NCBI GenBank assembly: GCA_002309695.1
Contig: DBXV01000016.1
Location: forward strand, 158,917-222,916
Origin: Myxococcales bacterium UBA1203
GTDB lineage: Bacteria > Myxococcota > Myxococcia > Myxococcales > UBA5297
Length of the DNA: 64,000 nt
Reading direction: 5' to 3'
Both the position numbers and the translations under genes were made by a program. The notes beneath the pieces are model-generated. The model saw nothing but the letters and a program-made list of their open reading frames with translations. It was not told the DNA's origin and did not search any database. Positions 18,161-26,461 of this stretch are shown here, one piece after another. The stretch's first letter is position 1. Every line of letters starts with the position of its first letter.

Positions 18161-19486
18161 TCAGCTGTGATCGTGCGCCGCCTCGGGGGCCTCGGTGTGG
18201 GCCGCCTTCGACTCCAGAAGCGCGATGGTCTTCTCCTCGCGAATCTGGCCGACGAAGTTGGGGCGCATCTGCGGCGACATCACGTAGCTGCGCACCTGGT
18301 CGATGGGGAGCTTCGTATCCTCCGCGATATGCGCGGCCTTGGCCTCCAAATCGGCGTCCGTGACCTCGATTTTCTCCTGATCGGCGACGGCATCCAGGAG
18401 CAGGGCATTGCGCACGTCCTGTTCGGCCGCGGCGCGCAGCTGTGCCGCCATCGGCGACTGATTCAGCGTCATCTTGTCGCTGACAGGCACGCCCTGAGAG
18501 GCGAGATTCCGCTTGATGTCCTCGAACTTGCGGACGGCCAGGTTCTCCACCATCGAGCGCGGCACCTGAATGGGATTGCGCTCGCGGAGGCCGGCCAGAA
18601 GCTGCTCGCGCGTATGGCGCTCGGCGGCGTGCATGGCCTGATGCTCCATGTCCTCGCGAATCTTCCCGCGCATCTCGTCCACGGTCTCGCCCAGCTTGGC
18701 GGCCTTGGCCAAATCGTCATTGATCTCGGGCAGCTTGCGGGTGGCCAGCGCTTTGAGCGTCAGCTGGACGACGGCCGTCTTACCAATCAGGGCATTGCCC
18801 TCGCCCACGAGCTCTTTGGTGAAGGTGTACGAGAGGGAACGGGTCTCGCCGATTTTCGCGCCGATGAGGGCTTCGGTCTTGCCGTCGCGCATGAAGTCGC
18901 CTTCGACCAGTTCGACCTGAGCGTCCTTTTCCTCGCCCCCGGCGAAAGGCTGGCCGTCGATGCTGCCGGTGAAGTCAACCGTGGCGATGTCGCCCTTTTC
19001 GGCCGTGTCGCGGCCCTCCACAGGAATCTCCTCTGAGTGGGCGATGCGAATCTGCTCGATGGTGCTGTCGATTTTGTCGTCAGTGACCGTCAGGTCGTGC
19101 CTGTGAAGAGGGATGCCGTCGATGGACGCCAGCGTGATGGCCGGCCGGATTTCCACGGTCGCCTTGTAAATGAACGGAGCGTTCTCTTTGAACTCCTCGG
19201 GGACAATCTTCGGCATCGTGATGGGCACGAGGTCAGGGGTCTTCTCGAGAACTTCGGAATAGCTGGCCTGGAGAAGTGACTCGACGGCGTCGCTCACGGC
19301 GCGCCCCTTGTACAGCCTTTCGAGATGGCGGCGGGGGGCCTTTCCCCTGCGGAAGCCGGGCACGCTGACATGGGCGTTAATCGCGTCATAGGCGCGCCCC
19401 AAGGCGGCCTGAACCTCATCGGCAGACAGCTCGACATGAATGCAGCGCTCGACCGGCGACACCTCTTCTACTGTGAACTTCGTCAT
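18161..19486 (-). CDS. tig: Trigger factor (ribosome-associated chaperone, peptidyl-prolyl isomerase)
   Basis: A 441-residue trigger factor. The N-terminal ribosome-binding domain carries VPGFRRGKAPR (about 42-52; GFRxGKxP signature). The FKBP-like domain begins near EKGDIATVDFTGSIDGQPFAGG (about 160-180). The helical C-terminal chaperone arms follow, ending in a His/Asp-rich tail. It binds near the ribosomal exit tunnel (L23) and shields nascent chains. The frame is open to 19603, but MTKFTVEEVSPVE is the family start and has GAGGA upstream. A terminator-like hairpin lies only about 20 nt upstream of the ATG. Neighbour of clpP; divergent from the DsbA-like gene. Confidence 0.96.
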   Translation of the reverse strand: MTKFTVEEVSPVERCIHVELSADEVQAALGRAYDAINAHVSVPGFRRGKAPRRHLERLYKGRAVSDAVESLLQASYSEVLEKTPDLVPITMPKIVPEEFKENAPFIYKATVEIRPAITLASIDGIPLHRHDLTVTDDKIDSTIEQIRIAHSEEIPVEGRDTAEKGDIATVDFTGSIDGQPFAGGEEKDAQVELVEGDFMRDGKTEALIGAKIGETRSLSYTFTKELVGEGNALIGKTAVVQLTLKALATRKLPEINDDLAKAAKLGETVDEMRGKIREDMEHQAMHAAERHTREQLLAGLRERNPIQVPRSMVENLAVRKFEDIKRNLASQGVPVSDKMTLNQSPMAAQLRAAAEQDVRNALLLDAVADQEKIEVTDADLEAKAAHIAEDTKLPIDQVRSYVMSPQMRPNFVGQIREEKTIALLESKAAHTEAPEAAHDHS

Positions 19487-19505
19487 TCGTTTCCTCGTCA
19501 AAAAT

Positions 19506-19528
19506 GAAAAACCCCGGAAGAACCGGGG
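19506..19528 (-). terminator. Terminator-like hairpin in the tig leader (possible attenuator)
   Basis: On the minus strand CCCCGG-TTCTT-CCGGGG, a perfect 6-bp GC stem with a 5-nt loop, is followed by TTTTTC and ATTTTT. It ends about 20 nt before the tig start codon, immediately upstream of its ribosome-binding site. No minus-strand gene lies upstream that it would terminate. The rest of the 327-nt divergent space between tig and the DsbA-like gene (19487-19813) shows no gene and presumably holds both promoters. Confidence 0.55.
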
Positions 19529-19813
19529 CGCAAAGACCATCTGGGGACGGCAGCTACAAAAAAGCCGCGGCCCCCTAGTCGTCTTCATCTGACAAGTCAA
19601 CACGATGCGTCAGCTTGACGGGCCAGGTGAATGATGCCAGAGGCGCCCGCCCTTTTGGAGCGGGGTCTTCCCGGGGTGCTCCGGCGCCGCGGCACGGCCT
19701 GCGCTCCCTTTGCCGTGCGGCATTCCGCTGGCGTCCATCCATTGGCGTTCACTGGTGTTCCGCGTTCCCGCCGGGGGGTTTGCCTCCGGCTTTTTTTCAG
19801 GAGTCGCTTCAGA

Positions 19814-20851
19814 ATGAAAAACAGCCTTTCCATTGCCTTTGCGCTTTCGGCCGCGATGTCGCTCGGCGCCTGCTGCCAGAATTCGGCGAACTGTCCCCCA
19901 TGCAGCAAGGGCAGTGCGCCTGCCGCTGCTGATGAGGGTGCCGCCGTTGTTGCCACCTATGCCGGCAAGCAGATGACCATGGCCGAGCTGGACAAGCTGA
20001 CCGCCCAGAGAATCTACGAGCTCAGGATGCAGGCCATTGAGGAGAAGGTCCTGACCGACCTCGTCGAGACGGAGGCCAAGAAGGCGGGCAAGGACGCCGA
20101 GAGCTTCCTGAGGGGCATCATCGAAGAGGCGGCCAAGGCGCCGATTCCGGAGGAACAGCTCAAGCAGGCCTATGAGCAGCTGAAGCCCCGCCTGGGCGAC
20201 AAGACGTTCGACGAGGTGAAGCCCATGCTTGAGGAGATGATGCGGCAGGGCGGCCAGAAGGAAGCGCTCGCCAAGTACATCGACGCCCTCAAGCAGAGCG
20301 CGCAGATGAAGATTCTGCTGGAGGAGCCGAAGATCGTGGTGAATGTCGAGGCGGTGGGGCCGTCCAAGGGTCCCGAGAATGCGCCCGTGACCATCATTGA
20401 GTTCTCTGACTTCGAGTGCCCCTATTGCTCGCGCGCAGCCAAGACCATCGAGCAGCTCTTCAACAACAACGCGGGCCGCATTCGGCTTGTTTTCCGCTCG
20501 TATCCCCTGCCTTTTCACCCCAACGCCAAGAAGGCCGCGGAGGCCGGGTTGTGCGCCAACGAGCAGGGCAAGTTCTGGCAGCTGCACGACGCCATGTTTG
20601 CCGATCAGGAGAACCTGGGCGTGGATGCCATCAAGGCCAAGGCCGCAGCCGCCGGGCTGGATGCTGCCGCGTTCGCCACCTGCCTCGATTCCGGCAAGTT
20701 CGCGGCACAGGTTGAGGCGGACATGAAGGTCGGTGCCGAGGCTGGCGTCGAGGGAACGCCCGTTTTCATCATCAACGGCCAGCTGATTTCCGGCAGTCGG
20801 TCGCCGGAGGAATTCCAGAAGATTATCGACCAGGCCGCGGCCAAGAAGTGA
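19814..20851 (+). CDS. DsbA/DsbG-like thioredoxin-fold lipoprotein
   Basis: A 345-residue envelope protein. The signal peptide ends in lipobox L-G-A-C (Cys20), followed by a short Cys-containing linker. Residues about 45-170 resemble the SurA-N/parvulin-linker helical domain often fused in front of these oxidoreductases. Residues about 175-345 are a DsbA-family thioredoxin domain with EFSDFECPYCS (active-site C202-x-x-C205) and the cis-Pro loop EGTPVFIINGQ. Such proteins make or shuffle disulfides in the periplasm, which fits the Cys-rich PilY1 and lipoproteins nearby. The frame is open from 19631, but the ATG at 19814 gives the signal peptide. Ended by a strong terminator, so probably monocistronic. 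Confidence 0.88.
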   Translation: MKNSLSIAFALSAAMSLGACCQNSANCPPCSKGSAPAAADEGAAVVATYAGKQMTMAELDKLTAQRIYELRMQAIEEKVLTDLVETEAKKAGKDAESFLRGIIEEAAKAPIPEEQLKQAYEQLKPRLGDKTFDEVKPMLEEMMRQGGQKEALAKYIDALKQSAQMKILLEEPKIVVNVEAVGPSKGPENAPVTIIEFSDFECPYCSRAAKTIEQLFNNNAGRIRLVFRSYPLPFHPNAKKAAEAGLCANEQGKFWQLHDAMFADQENLGVDAIKAKAAAAGLDAAAFATCLDSGKFAAQVEADMKVGAEAGVEGTPVFIINGQLISGSRSPEEFQKIIDQAAAKK

Positions 20852-20866
20852 TTCGGCGGTTTTGAG

Positions 20867-20909
20867 ACGGGGAGAGGCAGATGGAGCGCGCCTCTCCCCG
20901 TTCTTTTTT
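20867..20909 (+). terminator. Intrinsic terminator after the DsbA-like gene
   Basis: A 12-bp perfect stem acggggagaggc/gcctctccccgt with an 11-nt loop, followed by tcttttttc on the plus strand. Confidence 0.92.
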
Positions 20910-21025
20910 CCGGTCTTTTGCCGTCGGTGATGACGACCGAGAGGCCAGTGCCTGTGTGTCTATCAGGGCGGCTCTTCCCCAAGGGCCGCCTTGTTTTTGC
21001 CGCCGCTTTCCAGGGAGTGCCTTCG

Positions 21026-22555
21026 ATGGAACTGAAACTTTCCGTCCAGCCGGTGCGCGATGCCGACTGCGACCTCATGATTCTCCCCGTCCGTCTGGCC
21101 GATTTGAAAAACGAGTCAGACCGCTCCGCCGCGCTCATCGAGGCGGACGCGATGCTGGACGGCGCGCTTCTGGCGGCTTCTCAGGACGAGAATTTTGGCG
21201 CCAAGGCCGAGTCGATGCTGGTGCTTCACACGCTGGGCAAAATGAAGGCGAAGCGCGTGATGCTGCTGGGGGCGGGCTCCCGTTCGGAAGATCTGCGCAT
21301 GGCCTGCGGCAAGGCGGTCAAGGCGGCTTCGAAGCTGGGGGCCAAACGTCTGGCGCTGGCGGTCCCCGAGTTCATGCTGGAAAGACAGCTCCGCGCCGCG
21401 GCCGAGGGCGCTCTTCTGGGCGCCTACTGCTTCAACGACTATCGGACCGGAAAGGCGGCGGAGCCGAGGATTCCCGCCTCTCTTGACCTCCTTCTGCCGG
21501 CGGGAACGCCCGATCCGTCCTCTCGCGAAAAAATTGTTTCTGACGCGGCAGCGCTGGCCGATGCCGTGAACTGGGCGAGGAAGCTGGTGGACACGCCGGC
21601 CGCTGACATGACGCCGACGGATCTGGCGGAGGCGGCGGCCTCGATGGCCTCCGAGAATGGCCTGAACGCCGAGATTCTGACTGAGGAGGACGTGCGCGCC
21701 CGCGGCCTGAATCTGGACATGTTTCTGGCCGTGGCCCGGGGCAGCCATGAGCCGCTGAGGCTGATTCACCTCTCGTGGACGCCCGAAGGGGATGATGCGA
21801 AAAAGCCGCCCCTCGCGCTGGTGGGAAAGGCCATCACTTTTGACGCGGGCGGCCTGTCTCTGAAGCCCAGTGCGGGCATGCTCTGGATGAAGACCGACAT
21901 GGCGGGTGCCGCGGCGGTGCTGGGGGCCATGAAGGCCATCGCCCGCATGAAGCCGCCGTTCCCCGTCCACGCGTGGATGGGCGCCTGCGAGAACATGCCC
22001 GGCGGCAATGCCTATCGTCTGGGCGATGTTCTGCGCTCTCACTGCGGCAAGACGGTCGAGGTTCATGACACGGACGCGGAGGGGCGTCTGGTTCTGGGCG
22101 ACATGCTGGCGCTCGCCAGTGACGCGAAGCCCGCGGCCGTCATTGACCTGGCGACGCTCACCGGCGCGGTGGCCGTGGCGCTGGGGCTCTACAACACGGG
22201 GCTGTTTGCCTCGGACGATGACCTGTGCCGCGACCTGATGGATGCGTCGGAGCGGGCAGGGGAGTCCTTCTGGCGCTTGCCTCTCGATGAGCGGCTTCGG
22301 CCTGATTTGGACTCGCCCGTGGCGGACATGAAGAACCTGGGCGACCGCTACGGCGGCTCCATCACGGCGGCGCTGTTTCTCAGGGAGTTTGTGACTCCCG
22401 GCATTCCCTGGGCGCATCTGGACATCGCGGGGACTGCCCGCAGCAAGACGGCGCGCGGCTATCTCGACGTGGGCGCTTCCGGCGCGGGCGTGCGGACGCT
22501 GGTCGAATACGTGCGGATGCTCTCGGACCGTCACCAGACGGCGGGCGCGTCCTGA
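21026..22555 (+). CDS. pepA: Leucyl aminopeptidase (M17 family)
   Basis: A 509-residue cytosolic aminopeptidase with the M17 N-terminal macrodomain-like part and catalytic domain. Metal and active-site motifs: GKAITFDAGGLSLKP (about 267-281), MKTDMAGAAAVLG, ENMPGGNAYRLGDVL and the signature at 348-355. The signature reads DTDAEGRL instead of the near-invariant NTDAEGRL: Asp350 and Glu352, the metal ligands, are kept, and only the first Asn is changed. PepA releases N-terminal residues from peptides and in some bacteria also binds DNA. Start chosen at the ATG that matches the family N-terminus (MELKLSVQPV); the frame is open from 20918. First gene of a compact four-gene unit (HEAT protein, tatD, DUF192 lipoprotein). 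Confidence 0.94.
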   Translation: MELKLSVQPVRDADCDLMILPVRLADLKNESDRSAALIEADAMLDGALLAASQDENFGAKAESMLVLHTLGKMKAKRVMLLGAGSRSEDLRMACGKAVKAASKLGAKRLALAVPEFMLERQLRAAAEGALLGAYCFNDYRTGKAAEPRIPASLDLLLPAGTPDPSSREKIVSDAAALADAVNWARKLVDTPAADMTPTDLAEAAASMASENGLNAEILTEEDVRARGLNLDMFLAVARGSHEPLRLIHLSWTPEGDDAKKPPLALVGKAITFDAGGLSLKPSAGMLWMKTDMAGAAAVLGAMKAIARMKPPFPVHAWMGACENMPGGNAYRLGDVLRSHCGKTVEVHDTDAEGRLVLGDMLALASDAKPAAVIDLATLTGAVAVALGLYNTGLFASDDDLCRDLMDASERAGESFWRLPLDERLRPDLDSPVADMKNLGDRYGGSITAALFLREFVTPGIPWAHLDIAGTARSKTARGYLDVGASGAGVRTLVEYVRMLSDRHQTAGAS

Positions 22556-22581
22556 ATGTTCGCAGGGAAGGCTCGCAAAAA

Positions 22582-23634
22582 ATGACCACGGCAGATGACG
22601 CGGGGCACGGGACGCCCTCTCCCGTAGATGAAGCATTGGCGGCGCTTGTGTCCGGCCGAAAGAGCCCGCGGGCGGACGCTCGGAGCCGCCTGCTGACCAT
22701 GGCTGAAGAGGGCTCTGTCTGGCGCGAGGCGCTGGACGGCAGGCTGAATGATCTGGCGGCGTCGAAGGACGCTTTTGCGCGCGGCACCGCGTGGCTCGCT
22801 CTGGCGTCCCTTCGCGGTGAGAAGGCCCTGCCCATCCTTGAGAAGCATCTCGACGAGACTGAGGCGGACGCGCGCCTCGATCTGCTGCACGCCTTTGCCT
22901 GGTCGGGCCCACAGGGGCTTCCCTTTGTCGTCCGCTTTCTGAAGGACAGCGTTTTCGAGATTCGCTTCGCCGCTGCCGCCCGTCTTCTTGAAGAGGATGA
23001 AGGCCCGAGTGAGGCCAATGTCCGGGATGCCTGCTTTGAGGTGCTGCGCGAGGGACTTCTGTTCGACGACACGCGCTACGAGGCACTGACGGGGCTGCAT
23101 CGCCTAGGCGACGCGAGGGCACTCCCGCCCGCGCGGGACATCTTCGGCCGGTTTTTCATTTCGGAATTTGAGCGCGTGGCTGCGGCGGGCCTGCTGGCGA
23201 AACTGGGCGATGCCTCGGGTGCGGCGTTTTTGACGGACAAGGCCTCACAGCGCCGGGGCATGGAGCGGGGGCTCGCCATCGAGCTCTTGGGCGAGCTGGG
23301 CATCCGCGAGGCTGTTCCCGCTCTGCGGCGCGCGGCGTCATCCGCCAAAGACCCTTTCCGGGGCGCGGCGGCGCGCAATCTTGGCCTGCTGGCAGGCGAG
23401 GGCGCTTTGGAGACTCTCGCGGCCATTCTGCAGTCGGCCGACGGGACGGCGGATGACGAAGTGAAGGCCGATGCCGCGGAAGGTCTTTTTCTTCTGGGAA
23501 CGCCGGAGGCTGAACAGGTTCTGCGTCAGGCCCTGAAAGCGCTGCCTGCCGAGGGACATTCCGAGCTGCGCTCCGAGCTGGAGAAGTCAGTGCGGATGCT
23601 GGCTGAGCCAGACGGAAAGGCCGTTTCTCCATGA
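22582..23634 (+). CDS. HEAT-repeat protein
   Basis: A 350-residue, all-helical, Ala/Leu/Glu-rich protein without signal peptide or membrane segment. Repeated units of about 30 residues are visible, for example DARSRLLTMAEEG, DAFARGTAWLALASLRGEKALPILEKHL, DARLDLLHAFAWSG, EIRFAAAARLLEEDEG, AARNLGLLAGEGALETLAAIL and VKADAAEGLFLLGTPEAEQVL, typical of HEAT/PBS-lyase-type repeats that form a protein-binding superhelix. No catalytic motif is seen, so the partner is unknown. It lies 26 nt after pepA and overlaps tatD by 4 nt (ATGA), so it is co-translated with them. Confidence 0.8.
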   Translation: MTTADDAGHGTPSPVDEALAALVSGRKSPRADARSRLLTMAEEGSVWREALDGRLNDLAASKDAFARGTAWLALASLRGEKALPILEKHLDETEADARLDLLHAFAWSGPQGLPFVVRFLKDSVFEIRFAAAARLLEEDEGPSEANVRDACFEVLREGLLFDDTRYEALTGLHRLGDARALPPARDIFGRFFISEFERVAAAGLLAKLGDASGAAFLTDKASQRRGMERGLAIELLGELGIREAVPALRRAASSAKDPFRGAAARNLGLLAGEGALETLAAILQSADGTADDEVKADAAEGLFLLGTPEAEQVLRQALKALPAEGHSELRSELEKSVRMLAEPDGKAVSP

Positions 23635-24482
23635 CGGACCTTTCGCAAAACAGCGCGGCCCTGGCGTCTGCCGGTGTCGTGGATGCCCACTGCCATCTGG
23701 ATGATTTCTGGGAGGAAGGACCAGCGGCGCTGGACGCAGTGGTTCAAAGGGCGAAGGCCGCGGGCGTGGCGCATCTCGTCGTCAATGGACTCTGGCAGGG
23801 CCGTCCCGGCGATTTTGGCTGCGCGGCGTCTCTGGCCCGGCGTGATCCGTCCTTTTTTTCCGCCTCCGCGGCCATTTCTCCGCATGACGCGGCCAAAGCC
23901 TGCGCCGGCGATTTTCAGCGCGCTTCTGAGCTGGCGCGCTCTCCCTTCGTCTGCGCGATTGGCGAGACAGGACTCGAATATCACTACGATGTCGGCCCCC
24001 ATGACGTGCAGATGGATGCCTTCCGCTGGCACATCCGGCTGGCGCTTGAGGTGAACAAGCCTCTCATCCTCCACATTCGCGATGCCCACGCCGACGCGCT
24101 GCGGATTTTTCGCGAGGAGGGCGCGGTTGGACACCCTGTGCAGGTTCACTGCTTCAGCGGCACGCCGGACGAGGCGCGCGCCTGGCTCGACCTGGGAGCG
24201 CACCTGTCATTTTCCGGGATGCTGACGTTTCGGAAGAACGATGACCTGCGCGAGGCGGCACGCCTGGCTCCTTCTGACAGGCTCTTTGTGGAGACGGACA
24301 GCCCATACCTCGCGCCCGTTCCTCATCGGGGAAAGGTCTGCGAGCCGGCGTTTGTCATCGAGACGCTGAAAGTGCTGGCCAGTGTGCGCGGGATGCGTCT
24401 CGAAGATGCCGCGCGGGCCACGTCGATGAACGCGGCCGCCTTTTTTGGCTTTGCGCTGCCGGCGAAAGGGGATGCCCTGTGA
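23631..24482 (+). CDS. TatD family metal-dependent hydrolase/DNase
   Basis: A 283-residue TIM-barrel hydrolase. TatD motifs: VVDAHCHLD (His20, His22), IGETGLEYHYD, LHIRDAHADAL, VHCFSGTPDEA and FVETDSPYLAPVPHRG. The catalytic Asp of the TDSPYL motif and all metal ligands are present. TatD enzymes are 3'-5' exonucleases or deoxyribonucleases acting on damaged DNA. The family contains several paralogues, so the exact one (TatD, YcfH, YjjV) is not assigned; the PHRGK-like loop is closest to YcfH. Its start overlaps the HEAT gene (ATGA) and its stop overlaps the next gene (GTGA). Confidence 0.88.
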   Translation: MTDLSQNSAALASAGVVDAHCHLDDFWEEGPAALDAVVQRAKAAGVAHLVVNGLWQGRPGDFGCAASLARRDPSFFSASAAISPHDAAKACAGDFQRASELARSPFVCAIGETGLEYHYDVGPHDVQMDAFRWHIRLALEVNKPLILHIRDAHADALRIFREEGAVGHPVQVHCFSGTPDEARAWLDLGAHLSFSGMLTFRKNDDLREAARLAPSDRLFVETDSPYLAPVPHRGKVCEPAFVIETLKVLASVRGMRLEDAARATSMNAAAFFGFALPAKGDAL

Positions 24483-25042
24483 ACATGAGATGGACGCTCA
24501 GCGCGGCAGCAGTCTGCCTTTGTCTGGGGGCCTGCACGGGCCCGTCGTCATCCTCATCCGCAGGTTCGATGGGCGCGGAAGTGAAGCCGCCGCGTGACGC
24601 CGGACAGCTGAAGGACAGTCAGCAGGCGCGGGACGCACTCAATCCGCCTCTGTCTCAGCGCGGCCTCGTCCGGCTGCGCACGCAGAACGGCCGCGTTCTG
24701 GAACTCAATGTGGAAATTGCCTCCAACGATGAGGACCGGGCGAGAGGGCTCATGTTTCGGCGCAGCCTCGATGAGATGGCCGGCATGGTCTTCGTTTTTG
24801 CGCAGGAGCAGCAGCTCAGCTTCTGGATGGAGAACACTCTGATTCCGCTGGACATGATTTTTGTCCGTTCGGACGGGACCATTCTGGGCATCGTGGAAGA
24901 GGCTGAGCCGATGACCCGCACGTCGCGCCGCGTTGAGGGCGCCTCGCGCTTCGTTCTCGAAGTCAAAGGCGGCTTCTCAGCGCGGCACGGCATTTCTCCC
25001 GGCGACACCATGGAGCTGGTGGGCATGTACCAGCTGGAATAG
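24479..25042 (+). CDS. DUF192 lipoprotein
   Basis: A 187-residue protein. The signal sequence ends in lipobox L-G-A-C (Cys19), then comes a Ser/Pro-rich linker of about 40 residues and a complete DUF192 domain (about 65-185). The domain carries the family sequence DEDRARGLMFRRSLDEMAGMVFVFAQE, LSFWMENTLIPLDMIFV and VLEVKGG...HGISPGDTMEL. The domain is a small beta-barrel common in the periplasm; its function is unknown. The start is either GTG 24479, which overlaps the tatD stop as GTGA and has GGGG 8 nt upstream, or ATG 24485; the former is preferred for coupling. Convergent with the ParB-like gene, 15 nt away. Confidence 0.9.
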   Translation: MNMRWTLSAAAVCLCLGACTGPSSSSSAGSMGAEVKPPRDAGQLKDSQQARDALNPPLSQRGLVRLRTQNGRVLELNVEIASNDEDRARGLMFRRSLDEMAGMVFVFAQEQQLSFWMENTLIPLDMIFVRSDGTILGIVEEAEPMTRTSRRVEGASRFVLEVKGGFSARHGISPGDTMELVGMYQLE

Positions 25043-25057
25043 CGGCGCAGTCCTGAC

Positions 25058-26344
25058 TCAGCCGGCATCCGCGGGAGGCTTTTCCGCCGTCAGCAGCGCC
25101 ATCTGCCGCGCCAGTGCTTCCTCCCAGAATCTGAAAGGCGCCGGTTCAGCGGGCGCGGGTTCTGCCGATTCAAAAAGTCCCAGCTGTTTCGGGGCGAAGT
25201 CCGCTTCTTTTGCCCATGCGTCAGCCGCCTTTCCCAGAGCGGCGCGGTCCATGAGGGCGAGACAGCGGGCGAGCGTCTTGGCCTGCGGCGGAATGATGCG
25301 GGTGAAATCGACCTGCTCCAGATAGTCATCTAGGCTGAACCGGTCGTTCTCCGCGCGCTTGAGCGAATAGTCGTAGAGCGCGTCCAGCGCTGTCTGAACG
25401 TCGCGCAGAAGGCCCAGTCCATTGCCCCGGGACTCCACGCGAATCAGGCAGGGCACGATGCGCTCAATTTTGCGGCGAAGGTCCGGTGACATGGCACGCA
25501 GCCGCTCCGGCGTTTCTGCGGCGCGCGCCGCGAAAGTCAGCTCCAGCCGCTCCTTGCCCGCGCGGCTCAGGGCATTTCCACGCAGCCATTCATCCCTGTT
25601 CGCGTCCGAAAGAATGCCGTCCGCCGTCAGCAGGCGAATGAAAGTCCGCGCCTTGCAGTCCAGCGCCTCGCGCAGGGTCATCCGCGTGGTCAGCCGCCCT
25701 ATTTGCACAATGGACCGAAGGGAAAGTGCTCGGGCGAGAGAAGCGGCCTGACAGCAGACGTCCTGTTCCAGCAAAGTGCTGCTCCGAGAAAAGGCGTCAT
25801 GCTTTTCCCCTTTGGCGGCTGTCGTCGTCACCTGCGGCATTCGCGTCATCTGGGGAAGCTGAGCGGAAAAGACCCGGACGAGCACCGGGGCGCGCATGCG
25901 GTCAATCTGTTCGGCCGGAATGCCGAAGGAAGGCGCCGCAGCGCGCAGCCTGCTGTGATAGGCGTCTGCTGTTCCGGAGCGATAGGCCAGCTGAAGCCCC
26001 ATGATGCGCGCGCAGCCGTGCCAGACGATGTGGCTCGGCTGCCCGCTGTCCGTCCAAAGGCGCAGAATCACTGGAATGCCCGCGGGACGGCTCTCGGGAC
26101 TGTGGGCGTCATTTGGCGGCGCTTCCAGAAGGAGGTCAGGATTTGGCGCCTCGGCAATGGCCTGGACGAGCTTCTGCAGGTCTTCCGAAGAGCCGTAGTC
26201 CTTTTCAGCTGCACCTTCGGGAAACGCCGGATTGGGCGCCCAGCTGCCGGGCAGATGCGGGGTCTGAATGTCCTCTGCCTCCAGCAGCGCATGAACTGCC
26301 GCGTTTCGGCCGCCGTCTGCGGCATCGTCTGCTGTTTTGTTCAT
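25058..26344 (-). CDS. ParB/DdrB-like domain protein with degenerate active motif
   Basis: A 428-residue protein without signal peptide. Residues about 90-160 resemble the ParB-superfamily (DdrB-like) domain of large phage and plasmid proteins: HIVWHGCARIMGLQLAYRSG sits where those have a GNGR-x-x-A helix, and it is followed by YHSRLRAAAPSFGI and R-x-PVLVRVF (about 151-159). The GNGR residues themselves are replaced (HGCAR), so enzymatic activity is doubtful. Downstream blocks (SRSSTLLEQDVCCQAASLARALS, LLTADGILSDANRDEWL, NALSRAGKERLELTFAARAAETPERLRAM) also follow the order of that family. It is flanked by housekeeping genes, not phage genes. Best read as a domesticated or decaying phage-type gene; alternative is a lineage-specific protein of unknown role. 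Confidence 0.55.
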   Translation of the reverse strand: MNKTADDAADGGRNAAVHALLEAEDIQTPHLPGSWAPNPAFPEGAAEKDYGSSEDLQKLVQAIAEAPNPDLLLEAPPNDAHSPESRPAGIPVILRLWTDSGQPSHIVWHGCARIMGLQLAYRSGTADAYHSRLRAAAPSFGIPAEQIDRMRAPVLVRVFSAQLPQMTRMPQVTTTAAKGEKHDAFSRSSTLLEQDVCCQAASLARALSLRSIVQIGRLTTRMTLREALDCKARTFIRLLTADGILSDANRDEWLRGNALSRAGKERLELTFAARAAETPERLRAMSPDLRRKIERIVPCLIRVESRGNGLGLLRDVQTALDALYDYSLKRAENDRFSLDDYLEQVDFTRIIPPQAKTLARCLALMDRAALGKAADAWAKEADFAPKQLGLFESAEPAPAEPAPFRFWEEALARQMALLTAEKPPADAG

Positions 26345-26461
26345 ACAAAAACACTTAGCGAGTCCGGATTTTGAAGGCCACAGGGAACGATGCGCCGGGC
26401 AGTTCTGCCTTCGGGGAATGACATTGCTTTTCCCCAGGTGCCTCCCTAAGGGCGCGCCGCC

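Noticed and set aside
25703..26374. Plus-strand 223-codon frame opposite the ParB-like gene
   Set aside because: No signal, motif or ribosome-binding site; shadow of the minus-strand frame.
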